Shown: positions 25,033-33,198, counted from the first letter of the stretch. The stretch is DNA of 64,000 nt from Sphaerochaeta sp. Phil3 (GCA_001940825.1 MSGT01000046.1:62001-126000); one strand, 5' to 3'. Made by a program: numbers and translations. Notes: generated by a model not told the origin, from the sequence alone.

Positions 25033-25845
25033 ATGAACAATCTGATTCTTGATTTAAAAAAACGTATCGAGGAGTTGGACTCGATGATTTCACATCTTGA
25101 AAAGGCTGTAGGTGATGCCCCTTCGGGTACTGTGGAACTCAGAAACGTGAACGGCTCTATGAGGACGTACAGGTTCAACGGAAACGATAAAACCATCGAA
25201 TACCTAGGTAAAGACAAGGAACCTTTGGTCAAGGCCCTCTCTCAGAAGAAGTACGACCAAGGGCTGCTGAAGGTCGCCACAAGACAGAAGGCTGAGCTCG
25301 AAAGGACTCTGGAGAGGCTCTCAAAAGGGAAGGGGCCAAGGACGCTAGACGACGTGATGTCCACGGTGCCGGAGGCCCTGAAGCAGTACATAGACCCCAA
25401 CCCCGCTACGGACGAAGGATTCATAGCAATGTGGAGCAAGCCGTCTCCAAAACGCTTCTATAAGGGGGACGTGCCAAAGGAATCCCCTCACTACACCATG
25501 AGGGGCGAGCATGTGAGGTCCAAGAGCGAGATCCTCATAGCGGATAGATTGTATGTCAGAGGGATTCCGTACCACTACGAGCTTGCGTTCTCCCCAAACG
25601 AGGGCGTGTCCATAAGGCATCCCGACTTCACCGTACTGAACACGAGGACGCTCGAGGAATTCTACTGGGAGCATCTGGGGAAGATGGACGACCCCAGGTA
25701 TTCTGTGACGTCCAAGGAGAAGGTTGAGTGGTTTGCCGCCTACGGCATAGTGCCGGGTAGGAGGCTGATAGTGACCTTCGAGACCTCAATGAGTCCTTTG
25801 AATACGAAGTACGTGGACAAGCTCATTGAGTTGTATCTGAAATAG
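25033..25845 (+). CDS. Putative PD-(D/E)XK-type nuclease with N-terminal coiled coil
   Basis: I recognise this as a hypothetical family common in anaerobes rather than a characterised enzyme. Residues 1-100 are helical and charged, probably coiled coil. The C-terminal part has VRSKSEILIADRLYVRGIPYHYELAF, then RHPDFTVLNTR and EFYWEHLGKMDD, matching the E...D...ExH layout of Vsr-like and restriction-type nucleases. GRRLIVTFETSMSPLNTKYVDKLI closes the domain. It is 270 residues long. Its stop codon lies six bases before a truncated CRISPR repeat. No methyltransferase partner is present; a DNA repair or defence role is inference. Base composition matches the rest of the chromosome better than the AT-rich cas genes. 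Confidence 0.7.
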   Translation: MNNLILDLKKRIEELDSMISHLEKAVGDAPSGTVELRNVNGSMRTYRFNGNDKTIEYLGKDKEPLVKALSQKKYDQGLLKVATRQKAELERTLERLSKGKGPRTLDDVMSTVPEALKQYIDPNPATDEGFIAMWSKPSPKRFYKGDVPKESPHYTMRGEHVRSKSEILIADRLYVRGIPYHYELAFSPNEGVSIRHPDFTVLNTRTLEEFYWEHLGKMDDPRYSVTSKEKVEWFAAYGIVPGRRLIVTFETSMSPLNTKYVDKLIELYLK

Positions 25846-25851
25846 GAAGAC

Positions 25852-25869
25852 ATAACACGTCTCCAAAGC
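25852..25869 (-). repeat. Truncated leader-distal CRISPR repeat
   Basis: These 18 bases equal the first half of the crRNA-sense repeat (GCTTTGGAGACGTGTTAT). They sit in perfect register, one 66-base period beyond the last full repeat; the missing half is replaced by the 3' end of the nuclease gene. The retained half contains exactly the residues that pair with the tracrRNA. Confidence 0.93.
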
Positions 25870-26991
25870 ATACTTTCATCTGGAATAAATGCTTTTTCGG
25901 CTTTAGATATCTACAAAATAACACGTCTCCAAAGCCTTACAATCTGCATTCACGCTTTTTATTTCGCTTTAGATATCTACAAAATAACACGTCTCCAAAG
26001 CTGGAAGAGCTTGCAATTTTTAACGAACCGTGCTTTAGATATCTACAAAATAACACGTCTCCAAAGCAGGGAAGATGATTCCAAGAGTCTGGGCATCGCT
26101 TTAGATATCTACAAAATAACACGTCTCCAAAGCCGTATCGACTGCCTTGTTGAGGCTCTGCGTGCTTTAGATATCTACAAAATAACACGTCTCCAAAGCC
26201 AGTCGAAGGTCCAGTTCGAAATGCGTCGTGCTTTAGATATCTACAAAATAACACGTCTCCAAAGCAGAAGCTTTTCTATGATCCTATGGATGAACGCTTT
26301 AGATATCTACAAAATAACACGTCTCCAAAGCTACCTTTAATACTCAAAGGAACAGTCTCTTGCTTTAGATATCTACAAAATAACACGTCTCCAAAGCTAA
26401 ATGAGACGATACGGGACAAAGAAGGTAGCTTTAGATATCTACAAAATAACACGTCTCCAAAGCGAAGTTCAGAGTTACAACTATCTTGTTCAAGCTTTAG
26501 ATATCTACAAAATAACACGTCTCCAAAGCACTCTCCGGGTATATCAGTCCTCCGTCCTTGCTTTAGATATCTACAAAATAACACGTCTCCAAAGCCATGA
26601 ACAAATCGGAACAATATGCCTGAAAGCTTTAGATATCTACAAAATAACACGTCTCCAAAGCGTAAACAGTGACATTGACTATAGCACAGTCGCTTTAGAT
26701 ATCTACAAAATAACACGTCTCCAAAGCAAGAGGTTCCTTGCAACTTAAACCCCTTTTGCTTTAGATATCTACAAAATAACACGTCTCCAAAGCTGAACGA
26801 TTCGAGTATTCCTGGTGGCAAGCGCTTTAGATATCTACAAAATAACACGTCTCCAAAGCCTTTGCTGTCCATTTTGTCAAAGCTAGGTGGCTTTAGATAT
26901 CTACAAAATAACACGTCTCCAAAGCTGAAGAATCAAATGATTCCCAGGATTACCAGCTTTAGATATCTACAAAATAACACGTCTCCAAAGC
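25870..26991 (-). CRISPR. Type II-A CRISPR array: 17 full repeats, 17 spacers
   Basis: A 36-base repeat recurs 17 times from 25900 to 26991 with a strict 66-base period; spacers are 30 bases each. The 17th spacer (25870-25899) lies between the oldest full repeat and the truncated terminal repeat. Repeats look identical throughout. In crRNA sense (minus strand) the repeat begins GCTTTGGAGACGTGTTAT. Orientation is supported by the cas genes reading the same way, the decayed repeat at the far end and pairing with the tracrRNA at 33001. The track ORFs here with repeated FGDVLFCRYLK or ALDIYKITRLQS peptides are array shadows. I saw no spacer match within the window but could not search formally. 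Confidence 0.98.
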
Positions 26992-27026
26992 CTCAGCAAT
27001 AGGTCTAAAAGCGTGTTTTTGTTTTT
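26992..27026 (-). promoter_or_regulatory. CRISPR leader-proximal segment
   Basis: Only 35 bases lie between the csn2 stop and the first repeat. The leader side ends TTGCTGAG next to the repeat; type II-A leaders often end in a GAG-type anchor. The leader and any promoter must therefore extend into the 3' end of csn2. I could not identify convincing -35 and -10 boxes. Confidence 0.55.
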
Positions 27027-27704
27027 TCATTCGAATATTTCGCATAAATCATGGTCAATAAGGATCTTTTGGGATGCGTTTTCAACCGTTTGGTCATATC
27101 TTTCTATGAATAGAAGATTGTGTTTGTTTGCGTTACATTCTCTAATGAATGTTTGTATTGTTCTTTCGTTGAAATAATTGAACATCGACACAAACACAAA
27201 ATGGTCTATTCCGCACACGTCATGAAGAACATTTGTGTATTCAGAAAGCTTGTCAATTTCATCCTGATAATCCAGCTTCAAAGAAAAACCAAACATTTTT
27301 ACCAGTGCTTGGATGTCTGGTTCTGAGTGTTCGACTTCAAAAGGGAAATCCATTTCTAGATCTTGAGCAAATGATTCAAGTTGTGAGAGTACCGTTGTCA
27401 TTGCTTCATAATGTGTTTCATTTGACATGCGATTTTTCATCAATGATGTAATCTTCGTTTGAATTCTCTTGTCAGTGAAATCTACTTGAAGAGGATTTGT
27501 GATTATTGCAAATCTGTCTTTAAATGATAAAGAGTCCTTTTCATTCGAAAAAGCAAAATCTCCTTCAAGTCCTTCGATTTGCGACTTGAGTTCTGTTATG
27601 TATTTCCTGAAAGTATCAGAGTCTTCGATGACAAGAAGAGTAGTTGAACCATCATTGAATTTGATCTGATGTTCCCAATTGTGGCTGGAAATCTTTGTTC
27701 TCAT
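27027..27704 (-). CDS. csn2: Type II-A CRISPR adaptation protein Csn2
   Basis: The 225-residue protein matches Csn2, the toroidal DNA-end-binding factor needed for spacer acquisition in type II-A systems. Features are the N-terminal beta region with TTLLVIEDSDTFRKYITEL, an acidic helical middle (MDFPFEVEHSEPDIQALVKMFGFSL) and HNLLFIERYD near the C-terminus. Its ATG overlaps the cas2 stop. The last gene of the operon, it abuts the array leader. Its presence fixes the subtype as II-A rather than II-C. Confidence 0.92.
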   Translation of the reverse strand: MRTKISSHNWEHQIKFNDGSTTLLVIEDSDTFRKYITELKSQIEGLEGDFAFSNEKDSLSFKDRFAIITNPLQVDFTDKRIQTKITSLMKNRMSNETHYEAMTTVLSQLESFAQDLEMDFPFEVEHSEPDIQALVKMFGFSLKLDYQDEIDKLSEYTNVLHDVCGIDHFVFVSMFNYFNERTIQTFIRECNANKHNLLFIERYDQTVENASQKILIDHDLCEIFE

Positions 27705-28021
27705 AACACCACCAACCTATCCGTATTGTTTATGTACTCAGAAGAAGATTCACCTGTAAGGTATTCTATAGATGCATATTGCTTTTCTGTCACAACCATT
27801 AGTTGGACGATTCCTTTTTTAGGTGTGTTTTTCCTTACATTGTCATAGATTGTTTTTGCAGCCGTTGCATTGAGACATAGTTTGGAATAGATGGATTCTT
27901 GCATCATTATAAATCCGTTTTTCATTAAGAACTTCCTGAATTGGGTATATGACCGCCTTTCTTCTGCAGTTTCTACTGGTAGATCGAACATTATAAAGAC
28001 TCTCATTTCTCTAAAACTCAT
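27701..28021 (-). CDS. cas2: CRISPR-associated protein Cas2
   Basis: A 106-residue Cas2 that bridges two Cas1 dimers during spacer integration. The start MSFREMRVFIMFDLPVETAEERRSYTQFRKFLMKNGFIMMQESIYSK matches the type II-A Cas2 start closely, which supports the ATG at 28021 overlapping the cas1 end by 11 bases. The C-terminal strand TDRLVVL is intact. Overlaps at both ends indicate translational coupling. Confidence 0.96.
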   Translation of the reverse strand: MSFREMRVFIMFDLPVETAEERRSYTQFRKFLMKNGFIMMQESIYSKLCLNATAAKTIYDNVRKNTPKKGIVQLMVVTEKQYASIEYLTGESSSEYINNTDRLVVL

Positions 28022-28886
28022 ATTCGTAGAATTTGATCAACGAGAGGTCGTTGTTGTCCAATGCATCCAATATGCTTTTTACATATATCCCAACTGCATT
28101 TATAACTGTTTGTTTTGCTTTTCCTATTTGCACACGTTCATTCAAGGTGTTTAGGAGAAAAAGCTTGTCTTCATGTTCCAAGTCTGTTCCTTTTGGCATT
28201 GAATAAACTATCAAATCAAATAGAGGCCTGAATGGTTCCATTAAGTCCGATGAAAGATTGAATTGATTGAAAACATTTTTGTGAAAAAGACCCAATTGTG
28301 TCAGATATCCATTTGCAACGATTTCTCGGTTTACAAGCGATAGCAGGAGACCATACCCATAGTTCAAAGCTGAGTTTGTAAAGCAGTCGTCGGAACGAGA
28401 GAATGAACTTCCAAAAAGGCTATTGAAATAGACCTTTGCAGCATGACCTTCTCTATTCGTTGAGTCTCCAGTTTCGATTTCATCAATATAGCTGTACAGC
28501 AAATCGGAGTTTTTCAAGTTCAGTTTTTCAATGGCTTGTGCCTGTTTCCTTATTTTCTCTTTGATTATTTCCGTCCAAACCAAATCCTTGACGTCTTGAG
28601 TCCATTGAATTTGGGTATTCACCCGAGCACTGCAATCAAAACTATTGTAGTAGGGGAGCAGCTGAGCTCCGGGATTCCTTTTGTGATCACAGAATATAAC
28701 AACGGTCTTGTTTTCCCATAGAGCTTCAAGAAGTGCTGCAGTGACAGCACTTCCAGTGTTTTCGATTACAAGTACGGATATCTCGTCAAGATGGACTCTT
28801 TTTACTGTGTCACTTCTTATGACGAGATATCCGTTCTTCAATTCCAGTTTTGACCTTGAGCTTACAACGACCGTTCGCCAACTCAT
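28011..28886 (-). CDS. cas1: CRISPR-associated integrase Cas1
   Basis: A 291-residue Cas1, the integrase that inserts new spacers. The N-terminal beta domain begins SWRTVVVSSRSKLELKNGYLVIR. Catalytic metal ligands are expected at the Glu in TGDSTNREGHAAKVYFNSLFG, the His in NQLGLFHKN-type segment (QLGLFHKNVFNQFNLSSDLMEPFRP) and the following Glu/Asp (DLMEPFRPLFD); all are present. Its ATG overlaps the cas9 stop (ATGA). Confidence 0.97.
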   Translation of the reverse strand: MSWRTVVVSSRSKLELKNGYLVIRSDTVKRVHLDEISVLVIENTGSAVTAALLEALWENKTVVIFCDHKRNPGAQLLPYYNSFDCSARVNTQIQWTQDVKDLVWTEIIKEKIRKQAQAIEKLNLKNSDLLYSYIDEIETGDSTNREGHAAKVYFNSLFGSSFSRSDDCFTNSALNYGYGLLLSLVNREIVANGYLTQLGLFHKNVFNQFNLSSDLMEPFRPLFDLIVYSMPKGTDLEHEDKLFLLNTLNERVQIGKAKQTVINAVGIYVKSILDALDNNDLSLIKFYEYEF

Positions 28887-31800
28887 GCTTTGATTTCTTC
28901 AATCTCCTCAAATAGTCCTGTAATGCTTTGGTCAAAAATCAGAATATTTGATTTGGTTATATCAAATCCTGCTTTTTTAGTTAGTTTTCCACAGGTTTTT
29001 GAACCGCCAATGGCTGTGAAGTCCGATTGTCCATTTCCTTCCATAGCATAATAGTTTAGTATTTCTCTAATAGCTTTACATCTTTCGAGAAGGCTCAGCT
29101 TTTCAAAAAGGCTTACTCCGTTTTCCAAGACGTCGCTCTGATTACCTGGTCTTTTGTTGTAGATTGGAGACTTACTCTTTTTCTGTAGTTCGCAATACAG
29201 GTCCAATGTGTTTTCCGTTGAGATTTTATCGAACTTTGGAGTTGGCTGTAGATCCTTGTTTTTTTCACTTTTTTTGAAAAATGATTCGATGTTCTTTACG
29301 GTTTGTTGCGATTGAGCAGATAAAACCAAAGGAACATTACTGCTCAATGTAAGAGCTTTTCCTCCAGTTGATTTTCCTGTAATTGCAAACAGGTACCCAT
29401 CAATCTTGAGCTGTGTATTGATCAATAGCTTGCTTCTGACGATGGTTGGATTGATAAGTCCCAATGTTGTTGAGCAATACTCCATGAGAGCACCAGGCTT
29501 TTCTAGGTGTTTTGCATCAATCATTGAGATTGGCACGAAGGATACGAATTTTTTGTTTTTCTCCTCATGCTTTATCACTGCGAAATGACTTGTTGCTAGG
29601 CTGTTATAACCACCATATTTTGATGTCCAGTCATCGTATGCTGATTCCTTGTTTTCAAAGTCTTCGATGGCGGATTGGAGTTTTTTGTCTGAAACTTTGG
29701 ATGGCAGAGTTCCTTTATTTGCCCCTTTCTTTACAAGTTGAATATCAAACAATTTCCCTTTCTTTGTTACCAGTTGTCTTGTAAATAGAATGTCATTTCT
29801 ATTCATGGTCTTTGCAACGACTGAGAGCGTTCCGGAAGCTCCTACTTTCCATGCATTCTTAACATCGAAATCAAAAAGCTTTGTGAGGTTGCCATAACCA
29901 TGTCCGTTTGCTTGTAGGTAGAAATTGCTTGAATACTTTGTATCGTAGACATTACCTACGACAATGTTGAGGTAGGCATCCTTTGCGTGGTGAAGGTCGT
30001 TCATTGAACGGCATTTTACGAACCCATACTGATTTCTGAAGTCTGAGACGTTTCTTGCTTTTGAGTAAACTACTTTTGTCTCTTCTCCAAATAAACTTTT
30101 CAAAGTATCCGTAACTTGTTTGACAGTTTGGCTGGTTTCTACAAGTTGTCGATTGATGAATCCATTGATTTCTTCGTCGGAAAGAGGGCTGTTTCTAACA
30201 AGCCTGTCATACTTCTCTTTTGGAATGAATTTCTTTTCGTACAAGAATTTCCAGAAGCTTTGCATTTTGGCTCTTATGAAATCATCGATAGGGTAGGCAT
30301 TGCTTTTTCTATTGTTCGTTGTCTTTTTGACAAGCACTCTATTTGTCAGGGAATCATCCTTTGTTCTAGACCGTGGGAAGATGTGGTCAATATCGTATTT
30401 GCTTATGTCGTAGATGTCTTCTATGTCGATTCTTTCTCCTGTGTACATGCATTTTCCGCATTGTGAGAAGTAAAGATATAGCTTATCTTGTCTAGACACG
30501 TCGCTTTCGCTTTTTTCTTCTAGTTTAGAGATTAACTCCCTTAATTCGTTGATGTAGTTCGAGTCTGTTTTCGTAGCATCTTTCAGCGTGTCAATCAACG
30601 TTTGTTTCCTTGAAACCGTTCTTTTCTTTTCCTGTTCGCTTCGTGTGACTTCAACGAAGACTTTTTGTGGGTTGTGTCCCATTATTCTGATAAGCTCATC
30701 AACGATTCTGAGAGTCTGCCAAGTTTCCTTTTTTACGGCAGGGGATACATACATTTCGTCAACTATCGAGTAGTCGAGTTTTCCAATGGTTTTTGGTTTT
30801 GTAATTTGTTCAATGAACTCATACTTGTTGCTTAGCAGCTCCATAAGGTTGTTCTGAGTCTCCCACAACATCCTCATGACTGACATGAGTTCTCCGGTTT
30901 CTTTGTTTATCGCTTGGATCTCATACAGGAACTTATGTGAGAAACGACCCCATCCTGCATACTTGAGCTTTGAGGTTTTATCTATCTCTTCCTTTGTCAA
31001 GACTTCTCCAAATTCGCGTTCTATGCGTTTTCTTAGCATGTCACCGCCCTCTGAGAAAACAGTTGCCCATTTTATAATCCTGTCAACGTCATCGGCTTTG
31101 AGCCTATGGCTTTCAAGAAAGTCTTTGAAGTCAAAGTATGATGAAAGTGATGCTTTTAAGTCTCCATCTATACCTGTTATGTCTTCTTTCTTGATTTTTC
31201 CAGAATACCAACAATTGTCATTGATATATTTTGTCAACTTGCTGATTGAGACTTTCTTTTCCTTCTTGAAAAGTTCATTGAAGATTTCTTGTTTCCTAGG
31301 AACTGAAAGTCTGTCTCCACAAATCCTTAGATTGTTCAGCTCGTTGAGTACCATATACTTGGAGTATTCCAGAGAGTTCTTTGGTAGGACGTCTTGGTCT
31401 TTGCAATATGTGCATTTATTTGTCATACGTTCTATGAACTTCTCAGCTGAAGACTCATAGTCGATCTTTTGTTCGATGTTCCAAGGTAGAACTCTTCCAG
31501 AGGTCTTTCTTTCAACCCAAGAATTCTTTCCTTTTGTTTCCTTTCCATAAGGATTGGATCCCAATGGTCCAACATAGTAGGGGACTCTAAACTTTAGGAG
31601 TTCCTTTATCTTTTCTGTTGCGGAGAAGCCATCTGGATCCTTCTTTTCAAGGAATTCGAAATTCTTTGAACAATTTGCCAGAATTGCATCCAATTCTATT
31701 TTGTTCATCTGGTAGGGGATCGTTCCATTTCTAAACGACTTGAGCAGAGGCATGAATGAGTCGTTTTCGATTGCATCTAGGATATGTTTGACATGTTCGT

Positions 31801-32965
31801 CGTCTTTTGGGACTTTCTCCAGAAGGTTTTTGATTTTCTTGTAGAACTCGTCTGTTCCAGTTCTTTTTACTCGTTTGACTACATGGTTACCATGGATTTT
31901 GCCTGTGTAGCTTGAATATGACCCTTTTTCATCTGAATGGAAAAAACTTTCGTATTTGTCAGGTGCATAGATCTTGATTGCTTCTTTTAGGTGTTTTAGA
32001 TCCGCCTTGTTACTGTCGAACAATTCTATCTTTGCATCTGATATGTATAAATGGCCACTCATTATGGAAGCAAGAAGAGTCCAGTCATATATTCCTTTCG
32101 CTGCTTTTATAAAAGCGAATTCCTCATCTGAAAGGCGGTCTTGTAGTTCTGGAAGGTCTGATTCTTCAAAAGATGCCTTTTTGAACTCAACGTCTGGAAT
32201 CTCGTCCCCTTCTTTTTTGAACAAAGTCGTTGTCTTTACCTTGTAGCCAAGAAGTATCCTGACTACCGATGCTTTGAGCTTTGTATCTGAAATTAGGATT
32301 TCTTTTTCTAGTTTCTCTTTTTTTTCAGAATTCCTTTTGCTCATCAAGGCTTCTTGAAGCTTTCCTATTGATGTGTACTCGAAAGTAGCATCATCAAAGA
32401 GTTCTTCGAAAACATTCTGGATGTCATCTACTAGAGGCTTAATTGATTCCACGGCTTTCATGCCTTCCCCAGGAAAGAGGAAATGGCCTCTGTTTTTGAG
32501 TATGTGCTGTATTCCTAGATACAGCAGTCTTGGATCCTTTATGTCTTCTGTCATTAGAGCTTTTCTCAAATGATATGCTGTTGGATAGATCTTGAAGAAA
32601 TCCTTGTCTTTGTAGTTCTTGTCGTTGAAAAGGATGTTCAGGTCTGGAGTTGTCTTGTCTTCAAGTATGTATTTGCTGTCGTTGAGGCGTATGAAGAACG
32701 TTGGATCGACTTTGCATATTTCTTCTGCAAAAATTTCCTGCAACAAAAGGATTCTCTTTCGCCTTCTTTCGAGTCTCCTCCTTGCTGTTCTGAAACCTCT
32801 TCGTCCAGCGGCGGTGTTGGCTTTTTCGAACAAGTGTGAACCCCACATCCTTTTACCATTGAATTTCAAGATGTTGTAGTTCGTGTCAGTTACAGCAAAG
32901 CCAACGGAGGACGTCCCGCAGTCCAATCCAATGTAGTAGTCGATGCTCTTCAAATCCTTATTCAC
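28883..32965 (-). CDS. cas9: Type II-A CRISPR effector nuclease Cas9
   Basis: RNA-guided DNA endonuclease of about 1360 residues. I start it at GTG 32965 because GGAGG lies seven bases upstream; the track ATG at 33007 would be upstream of the likely transcription start. RuvC-I is YYIGLDCGTSSVGF (Asp about 15), followed by an arginine-rich bridge helix (RRGFRTARRRLERRRKR); RuvC-II is VFVEVTRSEQEKKR (Glu near 768); HNH is YDIDHIFPRSRTKDDS with NRKSN (His near 858); RuvC-III is HHAKDAYLNIVVGN (near 993). All catalytic residues are intact. Size and architecture match the Treponema-like II-A group. The gene is visibly AT-richer than flanking operons, suggesting horizontal acquisition. The PAM cannot be read from the sequence. 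Confidence 0.97.
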   Translation of the reverse strand: MNKDLKSIDYYIGLDCGTSSVGFAVTDTNYNILKFNGKRMWGSHLFEKANTAAGRRGFRTARRRLERRRKRILLLQEIFAEEICKVDPTFFIRLNDSKYILEDKTTPDLNILFNDKNYKDKDFFKIYPTAYHLRKALMTEDIKDPRLLYLGIQHILKNRGHFLFPGEGMKAVESIKPLVDDIQNVFEELFDDATFEYTSIGKLQEALMSKRNSEKKEKLEKEILISDTKLKASVVRILLGYKVKTTTLFKKEGDEIPDVEFKKASFEESDLPELQDRLSDEEFAFIKAAKGIYDWTLLASIMSGHLYISDAKIELFDSNKADLKHLKEAIKIYAPDKYESFFHSDEKGSYSSYTGKIHGNHVVKRVKRTGTDEFYKKIKNLLEKVPKDDEHVKHILDAIENDSFMPLLKSFRNGTIPYQMNKIELDAILANCSKNFEFLEKKDPDGFSATEKIKELLKFRVPYYVGPLGSNPYGKETKGKNSWVERKTSGRVLPWNIEQKIDYESSAEKFIERMTNKCTYCKDQDVLPKNSLEYSKYMVLNELNNLRICGDRLSVPRKQEIFNELFKKEKKVSISKLTKYINDNCWYSGKIKKEDITGIDGDLKASLSSYFDFKDFLESHRLKADDVDRIIKWATVFSEGGDMLRKRIEREFGEVLTKEEIDKTSKLKYAGWGRFSHKFLYEIQAINKETGELMSVMRMLWETQNNLMELLSNKYEFIEQITKPKTIGKLDYSIVDEMYVSPAVKKETWQTLRIVDELIRIMGHNPQKVFVEVTRSEQEKKRTVSRKQTLIDTLKDATKTDSNYINELRELISKLEEKSESDVSRQDKLYLYFSQCGKCMYTGERIDIEDIYDISKYDIDHIFPRSRTKDDSLTNRVLVKKTTNNRKSNAYPIDDFIRAKMQSFWKFLYEKKFIPKEKYDRLVRNSPLSDEEINGFINRQLVETSQTVKQVTDTLKSLFGEETKVVYSKARNVSDFRNQYGFVKCRSMNDLHHAKDAYLNIVVGNVYDTKYSSNFYLQANGHGYGNLTKLFDFDVKNAWKVGASGTLSVVAKTMNRNDILFTRQLVTKKGKLFDIQLVKKGANKGTLPSKVSDKKLQSAIEDFENKESAYDDWTSKYGGYNSLATSHFAVIKHEEKNKKFVSFVPISMIDAKHLEKPGALMEYCSTTLGLINPTIVRSKLLINTQLKIDGYLFAITGKSTGGKALTLSSNVPLVLSAQSQQTVKNIESFFKKSEKNKDLQPTPKFDKISTENTLDLYCELQKKSKSPIYNKRPGNQSDVLENGVSLFEKLSLLERCKAIREILNYYAMEGNGQSDFTAIGGSKTCGKLTKKAGFDITKSNILIFDQSITGLFEEIEEIKA

Positions 32966-32994
32966 TTGACAACCTCCAGTTCTCGTAATAATGT
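32966..32994 (+). promoter_or_regulatory. tracrRNA promoter
   Basis: A near-consensus promoter, TTGACA (32966-32971), 17-base spacer, TAATGT (32989-32994), predicts transcription start at about 33001, exactly where the anti-repeat begins. The -35 is immediately next to the cas9 GTG codon on the other strand. Confidence 0.8.
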
Positions 32995-33017
32995 TTAGAC
33001 ATAACACGTCGTGTCAA
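32988..33017 (-). promoter_or_regulatory. Predicted cas operon promoter
   Basis: On the minus strand TTGACA (33012-33017), an 18-base spacer and CATTAT (32988-32993) predict a start near 32981, just upstream of the GGAGG and GTG of cas9. The -35 lies inside the tracrRNA anti-repeat and the -10 coincides with the opposing tracrRNA -10. Confidence 0.65.
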
Positions 33018-33100
33018 AGTAAAGACATTACGTCAAAATCGCCCGAAAGGGTCTCCCGCTGTTGGGATTTTGAAAAGCCACCTGAACAGGGTGGTTTTTT
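33001..33100 (+). ncRNA. tracrRNA
   Basis: The RNA starts with AUAACACGUC, complementary over 10 bases to the crRNA repeat, then GUGU, then CAAAGU complementary to the first six repeat bases. This reproduces the upper stem, a GA/GUGU bulge and a 6-bp lower stem, the same layout as the S. pyogenes duplex (GA/AAGU bulge). Downstream are a small GAC-AUUAC-GUC hairpin, a compound fold with AAAAUC/GAUUUU enclosing CCC-GAAA-GGG and CCC-GCUGUU-GGG, and a terminator stem CCACC/GGUGG with six U (33078-33100). It is transcribed divergently from cas9. Confidence 0.9.
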
Positions 33101-33166
33101 CATATTTCCAGAGTTTCCCTCGATTCAATTGTAAACCGACTACTCGTAGAAAACAACAATTATCTC

Positions 33167-33198
33167 TAGTTGACAATTTGGCAACTAAAACTTATCGT
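33167..33198 (+). promoter_or_regulatory. hicAB promoter and candidate HicB operator
   Basis: TTGACA (33170-33175) and TATCGT (33193-33198) are 17 bases apart. An inverted repeat TAGTTG-N9-CAACTA (33167-33187) overlaps the -35 and is a likely autorepression site for HicB. Confidence 0.6.

Noticed and set aside
26276-26914. ORFs with repeating FGDVLFCRYLK or ALDIYKITRLQS peptides
   Set aside because: They are translations of CRISPR repeats; the 66-base period is divisible by three, so one frame stays open.
25852-26991. Plus-strand orientation of the CRISPR array, since the plus-strand repeat GCTTTAGA resembles the GTTTTAGA start of the S. pyogenes repeat
   Set aside because: Pairing with the tracrRNA (6-bp lower stem, GA/GUGU bulge, 10-bp upper stem), the cas gene direction and the half repeat at the far end all support the minus orientation.
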